From assembly GCF_017912535.1 (NCBI RefSeq), contig NZ_JAERQK010000006.1, forward strand, positions 62,001 to 126,000: a stretch of DNA of 64,000 nucleotides, written 5' to 3'. This DNA is from Motiliproteus sediminis (GTDB lineage Bacteria > Pseudomonadota > Gammaproteobacteria > Pseudomonadales > Balneatricaceae). Under the pieces are notes generated by a model. The model made no database searches. It saw only the letters and a program-made list of their open reading frames with translations, and was not told where the DNA came from. The translations under genes were made by a program, and so were the position numbers. This document shows, piece by piece, positions 24,210-35,741 of this stretch; the stretch's first letter is position 1; each line of letters starts with the position of its first letter.

Positions 24210-26726
24210 TTAGAGCTGACGCGCCACCTCGGTTACGGAGAATACTTCGATCTGGTCACCGACCTTCACATCGTAGTTCTTCACCCCGATACCACACTCC
24301 ATACCGTTGCGGACTTCCTGGACGTTGTCCTTGAAGCGACGGAGCGAGTCCAGTTCGCCTTCATGGACGACCACGTTGTCACGCAGAACGCGGATCTTCT
24401 TGCTGCGGTAGACGGTACCTTCGGTCACCATACAACCGGCAACCTGACCAAACTTCGGCGAGCGGAACACTTCACGCACTTCGGCAATACCCAGGATCTC
24501 TTCACGCAGCTCCGGTGCCAACATGCCACCCAGAGCCTGCTTGACGTCGTCGATGATGTCGTAGATCACGCTGTAGTAGCGCATATCCACACCCTCTTTC
24601 TCGACCAGTGCCTTGGCACCACCGTCGGCGCGGACGTTAAAGCCGAAGATCACCGCGCTGGATGCCATCGCCAGGTTGACGTCGCTTTCGGTGATACCGC
24701 CAACGCCACCTGAGACCACGTTCACTTTGACCTCGTCGGTCGCCAAATCCACCAGCGCGCTGGTCAAGGCTTCGAGCGAACCACGAACGTCTGTTTTCAG
24801 CACCACATTCAAGACTGCAGCCTGATCCGCACCCATATTGGCGAACAGGTTGTCCAGCTTGGCTGCCTGCTGGCGAGCCAGCTTCACTTCACGGTACTTG
24901 CCCTGACGGAAGTTGGCCACTTCACGCGCCTTACGCTCATCAGCCACTACCGCGAACTCGTCACCGGCGGAGGGCGCACCGTCCAGACCCAGGATCTCGA
25001 CCGGAATGGACGGCCCTGCTTCTTTAACCGGCTTACCATTTTCGTCCAGCATGGCACGAACGCGGCCGTAGTTGAGGCCGGCCAGCACGATGTCACCCTG
25101 ACGCAGGGTGCCGTTCTGAACCAGCAGCGTGGCAACGGTACCGCGCCCCTTGTCGAGACGCGCTTCAACCACCACACCCACGCCAGGCGCACTCGGGACG
25201 GCTTTGAGCTCCAGCATTTCAGATTGCAGCAGCACCGCATCCAGCAACTGGTCGATACCCTGACCGGTCTTGGCGGACACTTCGACGAACTGAACGTCGC
25301 CGCCCCAGTCTTCCGGTACAACCTCTTTACCGGCCAGCTCGGTCTTGACGCGGTCCGGATCGGCCGCTTCTTTATCGATCTTGTTAATTGCGACCACCAG
25401 CGGCACGCCCGCGGCACGCGCATGCTGGATCGCTTCTTCGGTCTGCGGCATGACGCCGTCATCGGCCGCAACTACCAGAATGACAATATCGGTCGCCTTG
25501 GCACCACGGGCACGCATGGCGGTAAACGCAGCGTGGCCGGGGGTGTCCAGGAAGCTGATCATGCCGTGGCCGGTTTCGACGTGGTAGGCACCAATATGCT
25601 GGGTAATACCGCCGGACTCGCCCGCGGTAACCTTGGTGTCACGAATATAGTCAAGCAGCGAGGTCTTACCGTGGTCAACGTGACCCATGACGGTCACAAC
25701 CGGCGCACGTGACGCCTCTTCACCTTCGTAGCTGATATCGTCAAGGACCTTGTCCTCGATGCTGCTCTGGTCAGCGGCAACAGCCTTGTGGCCCATCTCC
25801 TCAACCACCAGAATCGCGGTATCCTGATCGATAACCTGATTGATAGTCGCCGCTGCACCCATCTTGAACATCACTTTGATCACTTCGGCGGCTTTAACCG
25901 TCATCAGCTTGGCCAGATCGGCAACAGTGATCGCTTCCGGCACCTGCACTTCATGTACTACCGGCGCAGTGGGACGCTCAAACTGGTGCTTAGACTGGGC
26001 CGGCGCTTTAAGCTTGGTGCGTCGAGCCATCTTCGGACCACGGCGGTTATCGTCAAAGCTGGCATCAAAGCCCTGACCACGCTTAACGCCTTTACCCGGC
26101 TTGGGACCACGCTCTTCCCGCTCGTTGCGCTTGGGTGCAGCCGCTTTACGCTTGTGATCTTTCTTGGCGTCCGCGGGCTCTTCCTTGCGACCGGTCTTCT
26201 CTTTCGTGGTCGCCGCGGCCTCAGCCTTGAGTCGCTCTTCTTCAGCCTTGCGACGGGTCTCTGCGTCGATCCGCTCCTGCTCGGCCTTGGCCTTTTCATC
26301 CGCTTCGCGCTGGGCGGCAGCTTCAGCTTCGGCGCGCGCAGCCGCTTCAGCCTCAGCCTTACGCTGCGCTTCAGCCGCTTCATCAACCATCACTTCCGGC
26401 TCGTCCTGAGGCACCTCGGCTTCGGCACGCTTGACGTAGGTGCGCTTCTTCCGCACTTCAACCGCTACGGTTTTCTTACCCCGGCTGCCCTCAACCTTGA
26501 GGGTACTGGTGGTCTTGCGCTTGAGGGTGATCCGCCGCGGCGTGCCAGCCTCATCATCCTCTCCGTGGCTGCGCTTGAGGTGGACCAACAGGGTCTGACG
26601 CTCATCTTCAGTCACGCTATCACTATCTTTCTTCTGGCTCAGGCCAGCGTCGCTCATCTGCTGCAACAGACGCTCAACGGGTACCCCAACCACTTCGGCA
26701 AGTTGTTTTACGGTAACTTCTGCCAT
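24210..26726 (-). CDS. infB: Translation initiation factor IF-2
   Basis: GTPase that brings fMet-tRNA to the 30S subunit and drives subunit joining. 838 residues. An N-terminal IF2-N domain ([20 protein letters not shown]) is followed by a long charged Ala/Glu/Lys linker, the second IF2-N-like segment ([17 protein letters not shown]), then the G domain with [16 protein letters not shown] (G1), [15 protein letters not shown] (G3) and [11 protein letters not shown] (G4), and C-terminal beta-barrel domains ending in a tRNA-binding module ([16 protein letters not shown]). 33 bases downstream of nusA. Alternative internal starts giving shorter isoforms are known in E. coli but cannot be judged here. 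Confidence 0.98.
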   Translation of the reverse strand: MAEVTVKQLAEVVGVPVERLLQQMSDAGLSQKKDSDSVTEDERQTLLVHLKRSHGEDDEAGTPRRITLKRKTTSTLKVEGSRGKKTVAVEVRKKRTYVKRAEAEVPQDEPEVMVDEAAEAQRKAEAEAAARAEAEAAAQREADEKAKAEQERIDAETRRKAEEERLKAEAAATTKEKTGRKEEPADAKKDHKRKAAAPKRNEREERGPKPGKGVKRGQGFDASFDDNRRGPKMARRTKLKAPAQSKHQFERPTAPVVHEVQVPEAITVADLAKLMTVKAAEVIKVMFKMGAAATINQVIDQDTAILVVEEMGHKAVAADQSSIEDKVLDDISYEGEEASRAPVVTVMGHVDHGKTSLLDYIRDTKVTAGESGGITQHIGAYHVETGHGMISFLDTPGHAAFTAMRARGAKATDIVILVVAADDGVMPQTEEAIQHARAAGVPLVVAINKIDKEAADPDRVKTELAGKEVVPEDWGGDVQFVEVSAKTGQGIDQLLDAVLLQSEMLELKAVPSAPGVGVVVEARLDKGRGTVATLLVQNGTLRQGDIVLAGLNYGRVRAMLDENGKPVKEAGPSIPVEILGLDGAPSAGDEFAVVADERKAREVANFRQGKYREVKLARQQAAKLDNLFANMGADQAAVLNVVLKTDVRGSLEALTSALVDLATDEVKVNVVSGGVGGITESDVNLAMASSAVIFGFNVRADGGAKALVEKEGVDMRYYSVIYDIIDDVKQALGGMLAPELREEILGIAEVREVFRSPKFGQVAGCMVTEGTVYRSKKIRVLRDNVVVHEGELDSLRRFKDNVQEVRNGMECGIGVKNYDVKVGDQIEVFSVTEVARQL

Positions 26727-26759
26727 TTACTGGTGCTCCTGTATTCCGTTGGCCCTGAC

Positions 26760-28244
26760 CTACTCGGCAAACCAGGGTGCGCGAGCGGTCATAATCAGCT
26801 CGCCGGCTTTCTCTTCGTCCATATCGTCAATCTCCATGAGATCGTCAATGGACTGCTCTGCCAAATCTTCCATCGTAACGATGCCTTTGCTGGCCAGAAT
26901 ATAGGCCAGATGACGATCCATACCGTCCATGTTCAGGAGGTCCTCGGCCGGCTCGGCCTGATCCAACTGTTCTTCTGAGGCAATCGCCAGATTGAGCAGC
27001 GCATCTTTGGCTCGGGCACGCAACTCATTAACCAAGTCTTCATCAAAGCCGTCGATCTCCAGCATCTCTTCCAGCGGCACGTAGGCCACCTCCTCAATGC
27101 TGGTAAACCCTTCATCAACCAATACCGCGGCAAATTCATCGTCCACATCGAGATGCTTGACGAACTGCTCGGCAATGGTACTGGCCTCGGCTTCCTGTTT
27201 GCTGGCCGCTTCTTCCGCGGTCATCACGTTCAAGGTCCAACCGGTCAGCTCACTCGCCAGACGCACGTTCTGGCCGCTCCGACCGATAGCCATCGCCAGA
27301 TTCTCCTCGGCGACCGCCACATCCATGGAGTGGGCATCTTCATCAATAACGATGGAATCAACCTCCGCCGGTGCCATGGCGTTGATAACCAGTTGCGCAG
27401 GATTGTCATCCCACAGAATGATATCGACACGCTCGTTGTCGAGCTCGCCGGATACGGCCTGCACCCGCGAACCACGCATGCCAACGCACGCACCCACCGG
27501 ATCGATCCGGCCGTCATTAGTCTTGACCGCAATCTTGGCGCGTGACCCGGGGTCACGTGCGGCACCACGAATCTCGATCACCTCTTCAGAGATCTCGGGC
27601 ACTTCAATCTTGAACAACTCAATCAGCATCTCGGGACAGGTACGGCTGAGAAACAGCTGCGGACCGCGGCTTTCGCTGCGCACTTCCTGCAGAATCGCAC
27701 GGACCCGGTCCCCGACCCGGAAGGTCTCGCGACCCACCAGTTGATCACGCCCCAGTAGTGCTTCTGCGTTATTACCCAGATCACAGATCACGTTGTCACG
27801 GGTGACTTTCTTGACCGTACCGCTAACCAGCTCACCGACGCGATCCAGATACAGAGCCACCACTTTGGCCCGCTCTGCCTCGCGCACTTTCTGCACGATC
27901 ACCTGCTTGGCGGTCTGCGCCGCGATGCGACCGAAGGCGATGGACTCCACCGGCTCCTCGTAGAGATCGCCCGCTTGCAGCGAGGGATCTTTTTCGTGTG
28001 CTTCCTCAATGGTCAGCTCGGTACCCAGCAGCGCCAATTGATCGTCACTGACCACCGTCCAGCGACGGAAAGTGTCATAGTCGCCGCTCTTACGGTCGAT
28101 CACTACGCGGATATCCGCGTCTTCTTCATAGCGTTTCTTGGTCGCGGTGGCCAACGCCAGCTCAATCGCCTCGAAAATAACGTCTTTGGAAACATCCTTT
28201 TCGTTAGATACCGCTTCTGCTACCAGAAGAATCTCTTTGTTCAT
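26760..28244 (-). CDS. nusA: Transcription termination/antitermination factor NusA
   Basis: RNA polymerase-binding elongation factor that enhances hairpin pausing and intrinsic termination. 494 residues. N-terminal polymerase-binding domain ([20 protein letters not shown]), S1 domain ([20 protein letters not shown]), two KH domains ([15 protein letters not shown] and [18 protein letters not shown]) and two C-terminal acidic repeat modules ([20 protein letters not shown], then [20 protein letters not shown]), the gammaproteobacterial form. The start at 28244 is chosen by GAGG upstream and by the conserved MNKE; a frame extension to 28280 overlaps rimP. NusA action on the two hairpins before rimP would allow feedback control of its own operon. 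Confidence 0.98.
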   Translation of the reverse strand: MNKEILLVAEAVSNEKDVSKDVIFEAIELALATATKKRYEEDADIRVVIDRKSGDYDTFRRWTVVSDDQLALLGTELTIEEAHEKDPSLQAGDLYEEPVESIAFGRIAAQTAKQVIVQKVREAERAKVVALYLDRVGELVSGTVKKVTRDNVICDLGNNAEALLGRDQLVGRETFRVGDRVRAILQEVRSESRGPQLFLSRTCPEMLIELFKIEVPEISEEVIEIRGAARDPGSRAKIAVKTNDGRIDPVGACVGMRGSRVQAVSGELDNERVDIILWDDNPAQLVINAMAPAEVDSIVIDEDAHSMDVAVAEENLAMAIGRSGQNVRLASELTGWTLNVMTAEEAASKQEAEASTIAEQFVKHLDVDDEFAAVLVDEGFTSIEEVAYVPLEEMLEIDGFDEDLVNELRARAKDALLNLAIASEEQLDQAEPAEDLLNMDGMDRHLAYILASKGIVTMEDLAEQSIDDLMEIDDMDEEKAGELIMTARAPWFAE

Positions 28245-28276
28245 TCCACTGCCTCGCCTAATGCCAGCTGCTTCGC

Positions 28277-28732
28277 TCAAAATTGAGGAACAATATTCGC
28301 TTTATCGATACTGTCGATGGGTAACAGGTATTCGTGATTATCAACCACCACGACTACGTCATCCCCTTCAATCCCTTTCAACAGTCCGCTGAAATTGCGC
28401 CGCCCTTCAAACGGAGCGCGCAATTTCACCTGTACCTTGTGCCCGGAGAACTGGGCGAACTGTGACAGTTCGTACAGAGGGCGGTCCATACCCGGAGAAG
28501 ACACCTCCAGGGTGTACTCCACGTTAATGGGGTCTTCCACATCGAGGACACCGCTTACCTGGCGACTAACCTTGGCACAATCGTCCACGTCGATGCCGTT
28601 TTCATGGTCGATATAGATCCGCAGGACCGTATGCTTGCCCTGAGACAGGTAGTCCACCCCCCAGAGCTGGTAGCCCAACCCTTCAACGACCGGCCGGATC
28701 AGCTGATCCAACTGTGTACTTTTTGACGCCAC
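28277..28732 (-). CDS. rimP: Ribosome maturation factor RimP
   Basis: Binds pre-30S particles and assists head-domain assembly. 151 residues when started at the GTG at 28732, the usual size; AGAGG lies five bases upstream. Recognised by [20 protein letters not shown], then [20 protein letters not shown] and [14 protein letters not shown], followed by the C-terminal Sm-like barrel. An ORF extension to 28795 would run into the terminator hairpin and is rejected. First gene of the rimP-nusA-infB-rbfA-truB-rpsO-pnp block. Confidence 0.96.
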   Translation of the reverse strand: MASKSTQLDQLIRPVVEGLGYQLWGVDYLSQGKHTVLRIYIDHENGIDVDDCAKVSRQVSGVLDVEDPINVEYTLEVSSPGMDRPLYELSQFAQFSGHKVQVKLRAPFEGRRNFSGLLKGIEGDDVVVVVDNHEYLLPIDSIDKANIVPQF

Positions 28733-28751
28733 ATTCACCTCTGCCAGAAAC

Positions 28752-28774
28752 AAAAAATGGGTCAAAGACCCATT
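28752..28774 (-). terminator. Attenuator-like hairpin directly before rimP
   Basis: AATGGGTC (28756-28763) pairs with GACCCATT (28767-28774), three-base loop, followed on the minus strand by a run of T residues that ends about 20 bases before the rimP start. Location and form match the attenuator described upstream of gammaproteobacterial rimP operons. Confidence 0.75.
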
Positions 28775-28816
28775 CCAGCGCTCACCCCCGATCACGCCGG
28801 GTGAGTTATAGCTAGC

Positions 28817-28839
28817 AAAAAGCCCCTATAAAGGGGCTT
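28817..28839 (-). terminator. Terminator between tRNA-Leu and rimP
   Basis: AAGCCCCT (28820-28827) with AGGGGCTT (28832-28839), four-base loop, five T residues downstream on the minus strand. It would end most secG/tRNA-Leu transcripts; a second hairpin follows 43 bases on. Confidence 0.8.
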
Positions 28840-28939
28840 CTCACAAAAACCTTGCCACTGGGTTCCGAACCTGCCGAAACCGAGGCGAGGATTATATAAG
28901 GAACGCGCGCAGGCATCAAGCAGCGCCGCATTCAAACGA

Positions 28940-29026
28940 TGGTGCCGAGAGCGGGACTTGAACCCGCACGACCAAAAGGTCACTACCCCCTCAAGATAGC
29001 GTGTCTACCAATTCCACCACCTCGGC
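28940..29026 (-). tRNA. tRNA-Leu(GAG)
   Basis: 87-base class II tRNA with acceptor GCCGAGG/CTCGGC, anticodon loop TTGAGGG (GAG, reads CUC/CUU), long variable arm, T-loop GTTCAAGT and encoded CCA. It starts 11 bases after the secG stop, the same position as in Pseudomonas and other gammaproteobacteria. Confidence 0.96.
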
Positions 29027-29037
29027 AAAAGTCGTCT

Positions 29038-29403
29038 TTAATCCGCTTTCGGTACGTCACCGTCAACGGCTGTCTTGGGCGCTTGTTGCAGCGCCGGAGC
29101 CTCACCCGGCTCTGCCGACTGCTGCTCAACCACTGCGGGCACCGGTATACCCTGATCAGAGATTGATGTCGCACGCTGCTTGGCGTACACAGCCAGTGCA
29201 AAACTGGTGAGGAATATACCAGTGGCCGCAACGGCTGTCACTCGACTGAGAAAACTCCCAGATCCCTGACTTCCGAACATGGTCTGCGATGCTCCACCAC
29301 CAAAGGAGGCACCCGCTTCAGCACCTTTGCCCTGCTGCAGCAACACCAGTGCAATCAGCACGATAGCCAGCAGAACATGCGCAATAAGAATCAACGTTTC
29401 CAT
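29038..29403 (-). CDS. secG: Preprotein translocase subunit SecG
   Basis: Inner-membrane subunit of SecYEG that assists SecA-driven export. 121 residues with two membrane spans (METLILIAHVLLAIVLIALV and VTAVAATGIFLTSFALAVYA) separated by the conserved cytoplasmic loop LLQQGKGAEAGASFGGG. The C-terminal tail of about 45 residues (Ala/Pro/Gln-rich) is longer than in E. coli but common in related groups. It follows tpiA by 19 bases and precedes tRNA-Leu. Confidence 0.97.
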   Translation of the reverse strand: METLILIAHVLLAIVLIALVLLQQGKGAEAGASFGGGASQTMFGSQGSGSFLSRVTAVAATGIFLTSFALAVYAKQRATSISDQGIPVPAVVEQQSAEPGEAPALQQAPKTAVDGDVPKAD

Positions 29404-29422
29404 CTATACTCGCCCTTGTCAC

Positions 29423-30172
29423 TCAGACCGCTGCGCGACAAATCGCCAAAAATTCATCCGCTTTCAAAGAAGCGCCACCGACCAAGCCACCATCGATATC
29501 AGCCTGGGCAAAGAGCGTTTCCGCGTTGGCGGCATTTACGCTGCCACCGTATAAAATCTGCAACCCGTCCGCGACCGTGGCATCATGCCGCGCGAACTGA
29601 TCGCGAATTGCCGCATGCACCTCTTGCGCCTGCTCCGGCGTTGCCGTCCGACCGGTACCGATTGCCCAGACCGGTTCGTACGCAACCACCGCATCGGCAA
29701 ACGAAGACACTCCGGCCTCCGCCAGCACCGCATCGATCTGCGCCGCGATAACCGCCAGGGTCGCCCCCTCTTCACGCTGCTCGAGGGTTTCACCAACACA
29801 CAGTATCGGCTTCAACCCGGCCCGCTGGGCCGCCTGAAACTTGGCAGCCACACGTAGATCGGTATCACCAAACAGCGCCCGGCGCTCGGAGTGACCTACG
29901 ATCACGTACGCACACCCCAGATCCTGCAGCATCACTGCTGAGCTTTCGCCGGTATAGGCACCCGCCGCGTACTCTGACACATCCTGAGCACCAAGACACA
30001 ACCGCTCTGCCTTACCTGCCGCAACAGCGGAGAGATAAAGATGGGGAGGACAAACCAGCACCTCCGCCGCCAAATCAGCACTCAAGCCCTCATTCAGCTC
30101 CTGGACCAGCGACGCGATACTCGCGCTGTTGCCGTTCATTTTCCAGTTACCAGCGACGAGTGGTCGGCGCAT
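29423..30172 (-). CDS. tpiA: Triosephosphate isomerase
   Basis: Glycolytic/gluconeogenic enzyme interconverting dihydroxyacetone phosphate and glyceraldehyde-3-phosphate. 249 residues. All hallmarks are present: VAGNWKMNG with the catalytic Asn/Lys, the catalytic His in IVGHSERR, the catalytic Glu in [11 protein letters not shown] with the mobile loop, and the phosphate-binding YGGSVNAAN and GGLVGGASL. Start at 30172 has AGGGGA five bases upstream; a start at 30178 would add two residues. Upstream gene glmM is 83 bases away. Confidence 0.98.
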   Translation of the reverse strand: MRRPLVAGNWKMNGNSASIASLVQELNEGLSADLAAEVLVCPPHLYLSAVAAGKAERLCLGAQDVSEYAAGAYTGESSAVMLQDLGCAYVIVGHSERRALFGDTDLRVAAKFQAAQRAGLKPILCVGETLEQREEGATLAVIAAQIDAVLAEAGVSSFADAVVAYEPVWAIGTGRTATPEQAQEVHAAIRDQFARHDATVADGLQILYGGSVNAANAETLFAQADIDGGLVGGASLKADEFLAICRAAV

Positions 30173-30255
30173 GATCATCCCCTGTGTCTCAAGCGGGTGG
30201 CAATACTAAACAAGTTGATACCAAGATACAAGCGACCGGAAGAGCCGCTGTAAAA

Positions 30256-31593
30256 TTAATTGATCGCCAGCTCCACGGCCCCGGCCAACTCCTCGGTCAA
30301 GCCGCAAACCATCTCCAGATCCTGCCCCTCAACCATTACCCGAACAACCGGCTCAGTGCCGGACGGGCGCAGCAACACCCGCCCCTCACCATTGAGCTTG
30401 GCCTCGACTTCAGCGACTGCCGCCTGCACTGCTGGCAGACGCGTAGGGTCACCTTTCTCGCTCAAACGCACATTGATCATGTGCTGGGGAAGTTTGTTCA
30501 TCTGTGCCGCCAACTCCGCCAACGGCCTATCCTGCAACACCATCGCCCGAAGCACCTGCAGCGCCGCCACAATACCGTCGCCCGTGGTCGTCAGCTGCCG
30601 ACAAATAAGATGACCGGAGGACTCACCGCCCAGCTGCCAGTCATTTTTCAGCAGTTCCTCCATCACGTAACGGTCGCCCACTTTGGCCCGAATGAAGGGA
30701 ATATCGTGCTGCTTCAGCGCCAACTCCAAACCAAAGTTCGACATCTGGGTACCAACCACGCCGCCGCACAGCATCCCCTCGGCATGCATCTCCAGCGCCA
30801 TGATCAGCAGCAACTCGTCACCGTCAACGACGCGCCCCTCATGGTCGACCATCACCACCCGATCGCCGTCACCATCGAACGCCACTCCCAGATCCGCGCC
30901 TTCAGCGACGACGATACGACTCAGCATCTCCGGCGAGGTTGACCCGCACGCCTCGTTGATATTGGTGCCATCCGGCGAAGAGCCGATCTCATAAACCTTG
31001 GCGCCCAACTCAGACAACACCTTGGGAGCGATGTGGTAGGTGGCGCCATGCGCGCAATCAACCACAATACGCAGCCCCTTGAGCGACATGTCGCGCGACA
31101 CCGTCCCTTTGCAAAATTCGATGTAGCGCCCGGCTGCGTCTTCGATGCGGCGCGCCTTACCCAACGACGCCGGCGCTTCGGTGGTCATGGCAAGATCCAT
31201 CTGCGCTTCGATGGCCGCCTCGATCTCGTCAGGAAGCTTGGTGCCGTTGGCAGAAAAGAACTTGATGCCGTTATCTTCAAACGGATTATGGGAGGCACTG
31301 ATCACGATACCAGCGTCCGCCCGGAAGGTGCGGGTCAGATAGGCGATGGCCGGCGTCGGCATCGGCCCCAACATCAGCGAATCGACGCCAGCCGCAGACA
31401 ACCCCGCCTCCAGCGCCGCTTCAAACATATAGCCGGAAATACGCGTATCCTTGCCGATCAGGATCTTGCTCTGACCACGCCGGGAAAACACCTTACCTGC
31501 GGCCCAGCCCAGCTTGAGCACAAAATCCGGCGTCACCGGAAACTCGCCCACCCGCCCCCGAATACCGTCGGTGCCAAAATATTTCTTACCCAT
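30256..31593 (-). CDS. glmM: Phosphoglucosamine mutase
   Basis: Converts glucosamine-6-phosphate to glucosamine-1-phosphate, supplying UDP-GlcNAc for peptidoglycan and LPS. 445 residues. The active-site phosphoserine loop is [17 protein letters not shown], the metal-binding loop is [12 protein letters not shown], and the sugar-binding GGESSGH and C-terminal phosphate loop [14 protein letters not shown] are intact; the N-terminus [16 protein letters not shown] is characteristic. Its start overlaps the folP stop by eight bases, the usual ftsH-folP-glmM arrangement. Confidence 0.98.
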   Translation of the reverse strand: MGKKYFGTDGIRGRVGEFPVTPDFVLKLGWAAGKVFSRRGQSKILIGKDTRISGYMFEAALEAGLSAAGVDSLMLGPMPTPAIAYLTRTFRADAGIVISASHNPFEDNGIKFFSANGTKLPDEIEAAIEAQMDLAMTTEAPASLGKARRIEDAAGRYIEFCKGTVSRDMSLKGLRIVVDCAHGATYHIAPKVLSELGAKVYEIGSSPDGTNINEACGSTSPEMLSRIVVAEGADLGVAFDGDGDRVVMVDHEGRVVDGDELLLIMALEMHAEGMLCGGVVGTQMSNFGLELALKQHDIPFIRAKVGDRYVMEELLKNDWQLGGESSGHLICRQLTTTGDGIVAALQVLRAMVLQDRPLAELAAQMNKLPQHMINVRLSEKGDPTRLPAVQAAVAEVEAKLNGEGRVLLRPSGTEPVVRVMVEGQDLEMVCGLTEELAGAVELAIN

Positions 31594-32458
31594 CTACATC
31601 GTCTCCCTCTGACCACACCGCACGGCACAGCCGGACCATATCCATGGTCGCATCCACGTCATGCACCCGTAAAATCCAGGCCCCTTGCTGCAACGCCATT
31701 TGCGCAGCAGCCACGCTACCGACCAGACGCTGCTCCAGTGAACGGCCAGTAACAGCCCCCACCATCGACTTGCGCGACACTCCGATCAGCAATGGCAGAC
31801 CCAGTTGGCGCAACTGCCCCAACCGATTCAGTAGCTGCAGATTATGCTGCAGGGTTTTACCAAAGCCAAACCCGGGATCAAGCAGCAACCGCTGGCGTTC
31901 TATCCCCGCCGCCTCGCACACCGATACCCGCTGGCGGAGAAACGCCGCCACCTCACTGACCACATCATCATAGCTCGGCGCCTGCTGCATACTACCCGGC
32001 TGTCCCTGCATATGCATGAGACAGACTGGCAGCCCGCTCTCCGCTGCGGCGGACAAAGCACCCGCGCGCTGCAGCGCTCTGACATCATTAATGAGATCAC
32101 AACCCGCCGCAGCCGCAGCCCTGATCACCGCCGGCGTCGAACTATCCACCGACACGGCCACATCCAGTTCCGCCGCAATCATCTCTACTGCCGGCACCAC
32201 CCGATCCAGCTCCTGCTGAGCCGATACGGGCTCGGCACCAGGCCGGGTCGACTCCCCCCCGATATCCAGTATCGACGCCCCTGCCTGCACCATCGCCTCG
32301 GCCCGCCGCAACAACGCCCCGCGACTGACCGCACTTCCGGCCAGCAACTGCCCACCGTCGGAGAAGGAATCAGGTGTGACGTTGAGAATCCCCATAACCT
32401 GGGGCTGGCTTGTGGACAGCGCATAGCGCCCCAGCTGAAAGGTAGACACGATGGACAA
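31586..32458 (-). CDS. folP: Dihydropteroate synthase
   Basis: Condenses p-aminobenzoate with dihydropterin pyrophosphate in folate synthesis; target of sulfonamides. 290 residues, TIM-barrel. Conserved segments: [66 protein letters not shown], and [19 protein letters not shown] with the ISRKS-type loop as VSRKSMVG. It follows ftsH after a strong hairpin and overlaps glmM by eight bases. Confidence 0.98.
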   Translation of the reverse strand: MSIVSTFQLGRYALSTSQPQVMGILNVTPDSFSDGGQLLAGSAVSRGALLRRAEAMVQAGASILDIGGESTRPGAEPVSAQQELDRVVPAVEMIAAELDVAVSVDSSTPAVIRAAAAAGCDLINDVRALQRAGALSAAAESGLPVCLMHMQGQPGSMQQAPSYDDVVSEVAAFLRQRVSVCEAAGIERQRLLLDPGFGFGKTLQHNLQLLNRLGQLRQLGLPLLIGVSRKSMVGAVTGRSLEQRLVGSVAAAQMALQQGAWILRVHDVDATMDMVRLCRAVWSEGDDVDG

Positions 32459-32472
32459 CTCCTAACAACAGC

Positions 32473-32497
32473 AAAGGCAGGCCGGAGGCCTGCCTTT
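32473..32497 (-). terminator. Strong hairpin between ftsH and folP
   Basis: Perfect 11-base stem AAAGGCAGGCC (32473-32483) with GGCCTGCCTTT (32487-32497) and a three-base loop. Tails are TTTG on the minus strand and TTTTAA on the plus strand, so as a minus-strand terminator it is weak in U residues. It starts 20 bases after the ftsH stop and may thin out transcription into folP-glmM or protect the ftsH mRNA. Confidence 0.6.
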
Positions 32498-32516
32498 TAA
32501 TAGCGGTACGCAGAGA

Positions 32517-34487
32517 TCAGTGCGTGGGTTTTGACGGATCGCCCTCGCCATCCAACAGATCATCGACATCCGGCACATCACCAAGGTCCGTCTCGTCAAC
32601 GGCGGCAGTGTCATCACCCACCGATTCGCTCTGATCGTTACCACCGGCAGCGTTGTCGTCACTCCAGCCCTGCGGTTCCCGCACCGCTCGCCGCGACATC
32701 AAATCATCTATCTGGCTGCTGTCCAGCGTTTCGTACTTCATCAGCGCTTCGGTCATCGCATCGAGAATATCCCGATTTTCTTCCAGGATCTGCCGCGCCT
32801 GCTGATAGCAGTTATCTATTATGCTGCGCACTTCCTCATCGATCAGGCGCGAGGTCTCACCGGAAACCCCTTTCGCCGGAGCCCCCATTCCACGCCCAAA
32901 GGGATCGGCATCTTCATCGTCATACAACAACGGCCCCAGCTTGTCGGACAAACCCCACTTGGTCACCATACTCCGCGCCAACTGAGTGGCGCGCTGAATA
33001 TCGTTGGCGGCACCGGTAGTTACTCCCGCCGCGCCCAGCGTCATCTCCTCCGCAATGCGGCCACCGTAAAGACTGCAAATCTGACTGAGTATCGACTCTT
33101 TGCTGTGGCTGTAACGGTCCTCTTCCGGCAGGAACATGGTGACACCCAACGCGCGACCGCGCGGGATAATAGAAACCTTATAAACCGGGTCATGGGACGG
33201 CACCAACCGACCAACGATGGTGTGACCGGATTCGTGGTAGGCAGTGTTCAGCCGCTCGGCATGAGACATCACCATCGAGCGCCGTTCGGCACCCATCATC
33301 ACCTTGTCCTTGGCTTTCTCGAACAGCTCCATCGACACCACGCGCTTGTTCTCACGCGCAGCAAACAGCGCCGCCTCATTGACCAGATTGGCCAGGTCCG
33401 CCCCGGAGAATCCGGGCGTACCGCGGGCGATAAGGTCGGGCTTGACGTCATCGCCGATCGGCACCTTGCGCATATGCACCTTGATGATCTGCTCGCGGCC
33501 ACGAATATCCGGTAAGCCGACCACCACCTGGCGGTCAAAGCGGCCCGGCCGCAACAGCGCCTTGTCCAGCACATCCGGTCGGTTGGTAGCAGCGATAACG
33601 ATAATACCTTCGGTACCCTCAAAGCCGTCCATCTCTACCAGCAACTGGTTCAAGGTTTGTTCGCGTTCGTCATTACCGCCGCCCATACCCGCGCCGCGAT
33701 GGCGACCCACCGCATCGATTTCATCAATAAAGATGATGCAGGGCGCCTGCTTTTTGGCCTGCTCGAACATGTCGCGCACCCGCGAGGCACCGACACCGAC
33801 AAACATCTCGACGAAGTCAGAACCGGAGATACTGAAAAAAGGCACTTTGGCTTCACCGGCAATCGCTTTCGCCAGCAGGGTTTTACCGGTACCGGGCGAG
33901 CCGGACATCAGCACCCCCTTGGGAATATGGCCGCCCAGACGATGGAACTTGCCCGGATCCTTCAGAAACTCTACCAGCTCCTGCACCTCTTCCTTGGCCT
34001 CTTCGACCCCCGCCACATCAGCAAAGGTGGTCTTGATCTGGTCTTCACTCAGCAATCGCGCCTTGCTCTTGCCAAAGGACATCGGCCCGCCCTTGCCGCC
34101 GCCGCCCTGCATCTGCCGCATGAAGAACATGAACACCGCGATGATCACCAGAATCGGGAAGCTGGCCACCAGCAACTGGCTCCAGATACTCTGTTGCTCC
34201 GGCTGCTTGCCTTCGATGACGACGCCGTGGTTATAGAGGTCATCAACCAGCTTGGGATCCTGCAGCGCCGGACGCACCGTCGCAAAACGCTCACCACCCT
34301 TGTATTCGCCGCGAATCTCGTAGCCATCGACCAGCACTCGCGAAACCTGATCGTCACGCACCTTTTCGATGAACTCGGAGTAACTGAGCTTGTTACTCTC
34401 CGGCTCAGCATTGAAGTTGTTGAACACCGTCAGCAACACCGCCGCGATGATCAACCACAACACCAAGTTCTTGGCCATATCGTTCAA
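32517..34487 (-). CDS. ftsH: ATP-dependent zinc metalloprotease FtsH
   Basis: Membrane-bound hexameric AAA+ protease degrading LpxC, sigma-32 and misfolded membrane proteins. Two N-terminal spans ([18 protein letters not shown] and [18 protein letters not shown]) bracket a periplasmic domain; the AAA module has Walker [14 protein letters not shown], Walker [12 protein letters not shown] and the second region of homology around [20 protein letters not shown]; the protease site is HESGH with the third ligand further on. The TTG at 34487 is seven bases from AGAGGA, giving 656 residues; the ATG at 34478 (653 residues, MAKN as in E. coli) is 16 bases away. Either may be used, as discussed for E. 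coli. 50 bases downstream of rlmE. Confidence 0.97.
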   Translation of the reverse strand: MNDMAKNLVLWLIIAAVLLTVFNNFNAEPESNKLSYSEFIEKVRDDQVSRVLVDGYEIRGEYKGGERFATVRPALQDPKLVDDLYNHGVVIEGKQPEQQSIWSQLLVASFPILVIIAVFMFFMRQMQGGGGKGGPMSFGKSKARLLSEDQIKTTFADVAGVEEAKEEVQELVEFLKDPGKFHRLGGHIPKGVLMSGSPGTGKTLLAKAIAGEAKVPFFSISGSDFVEMFVGVGASRVRDMFEQAKKQAPCIIFIDEIDAVGRHRGAGMGGGNDEREQTLNQLLVEMDGFEGTEGIIVIAATNRPDVLDKALLRPGRFDRQVVVGLPDIRGREQIIKVHMRKVPIGDDVKPDLIARGTPGFSGADLANLVNEAALFAARENKRVVSMELFEKAKDKVMMGAERRSMVMSHAERLNTAYHESGHTIVGRLVPSHDPVYKVSIIPRGRALGVTMFLPEEDRYSHSKESILSQICSLYGGRIAEEMTLGAAGVTTGAANDIQRATQLARSMVTKWGLSDKLGPLLYDDEDADPFGRGMGAPAKGVSGETSRLIDEEVRSIIDNCYQQARQILEENRDILDAMTEALMKYETLDSSQIDDLMSRRAVREPQGWSDDNAAGGNDQSESVGDDTAAVDETDLGDVPDVDDLLDGEGDPSKPTH

Positions 34488-34537
34488 AAGCAGATCCTCT
34501 ACACATCGGTTGCGACCACGGCCGCGAATGACTTCAC

Positions 34538-35158
34538 CTAGCCTTTAAAGCCGCGGCAAAGCTGATAAATTTCACGGGAACGCGCCCGCGACGAATCCGG
34601 TTTGCGCGACTGCACTTTAGCAAAACTGCCGCGCATATCCGTCAATAACTGGTCAAACCCTTCGCCCTGAAACACCTTCGCCAGGAACGTGCCATCAGGT
34701 TTTAGCACCTGGCGGGCCAAGTCCAACGCCAACTCGACCAGGTAGATTGCCCGGGGCTGATCAATGGCGTTCATTCCACTCATATTGGGGGCCATGTCCG
34801 AAATTACAAGATCCACCGACCGCCCATCAATCGCAGCCAGAATCTGCTCGTAGACCGACTCTTCAGTAAAGTCCCCCTGAACGAAACGCACTCCTGCCAT
34901 CGCGTCCATCGGCAAGATATCGGATGCGATCACCACACCGCTATCACCAACCGCCTGCGCGGCGACCTGCGACCAGCCACCGGGAGCAGCCCCCAGATCA
35001 ACCACCGTCATGCCCGGCTTCAGCAGCTTGTCTTTCTGATCCAGTTCAATCAGCTTATAACTGGCACGCGAACGATAACCTTCACCTTTGGCTCGTTGGA
35101 CATAGTGGTCATCGAAATGTTCCTTGAGCCACGACCCACTGCTTTTTGAACGCGCCAC
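34538..35158 (-). CDS. rlmE: 23S rRNA 2'-O-ribose U2552 methyltransferase RlmE
   Basis: SAM-dependent methyltransferase modifying U2552 of the A-loop. 206 residues. SAM-binding motif [20 protein letters not shown], catalytic K-D-K-E tetrad candidates in [29 protein letters not shown] and the C-terminal [12 protein letters not shown]. The order rlmE then ftsH is conserved across gammaproteobacteria, and the gene diverges from yhbY as is usual. Confidence 0.97.
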   Translation of the reverse strand: MARSKSSGSWLKEHFDDHYVQRAKGEGYRSRASYKLIELDQKDKLLKPGMTVVDLGAAPGGWSQVAAQAVGDSGVVIASDILPMDAMAGVRFVQGDFTEESVYEQILAAIDGRSVDLVISDMAPNMSGMNAIDQPRAIYLVELALDLARQVLKPDGTFLAKVFQGEGFDQLLTDMRGSFAKVQSRKPDSSRARSREIYQLCRGFKG

Positions 35159-35286
35159 CCGCTGATTTCCCCTGTTATATCCCGGCTACTCCGGAATGGC
35201 ATAGTGAGGTAAAATGCCGGGCATATTAATCGCCGCACCCATTGCGGCCCTGACACCTGCATTTTCTAAGGATTCATCATTCTATT

Positions 35287-35589
35287 ATGAGCCTCTCAGC
35301 CGCGCAAAAAAAGCAATACCGGACCATCGGCCACGGCCTCAATCCGATCGTCACCGTTGCCACCAAAGGCTTGACGGAAGGAGTGCAACTCGAAATCGAC
35401 CGCGCCCTGGAGGACCACGAACTGATCAAGGTAAAGTTTGCCGTCGGTGATCGCGAGGTTAAGCGCGCCCTGATCAAAACCCTGTGCGAACAGGTGCAAG
35501 CCGAGATCGTGCAAGAGATCGGCAACATCGCACTGATCTATCGCGCTGCCCAAGAGCCGAACCCCAAGCTCTCCAACCTGCTGCGCTAA
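35287..35589 (+). CDS. yhbY: Ribosome assembly RNA-binding protein YhbY (CRM domain)
   Basis: 100-residue single CRS1-YhbY domain protein that associates with pre-50S particles. The signature is LNPIVTVATKGLTEGVQLEI, with the GxxG-type RNA loop, followed by HELIKVKFAVGDREVKRAL and the C-terminal GNIALIYRAAQEPNPKLSNL. AAGGA is 13 bases upstream of the start. Divergently placed from rlmE across 128 bases, the standard arrangement. A GC-rich hairpin without a T-run follows the stop codon. Confidence 0.96.
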   Translation: MSLSAAQKKQYRTIGHGLNPIVTVATKGLTEGVQLEIDRALEDHELIKVKFAVGDREVKRALIKTLCEQVQAEIVQEIGNIALIYRAAQEPNPKLSNLLR

Positions 35590-35741
35590 CCTCACCGGGA
35601 GTCCCCGCCGGGCTCCCGCACCCCACATCCCGCCTTCGTTGATCTGAAACAATGCCGCCTTCGCCAAGGCACCGTATGCTGGCCCGACTCGCACCAAAGA
35701 CCAGCTGACATCCAACCGGCCAACCGGCCAGGAAAGGCGAC

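Noticed and set aside
25788-26978. 396-residue open frame opposite infB
   Set aside because: Shadow of the repetitive charged IF-2 linker.
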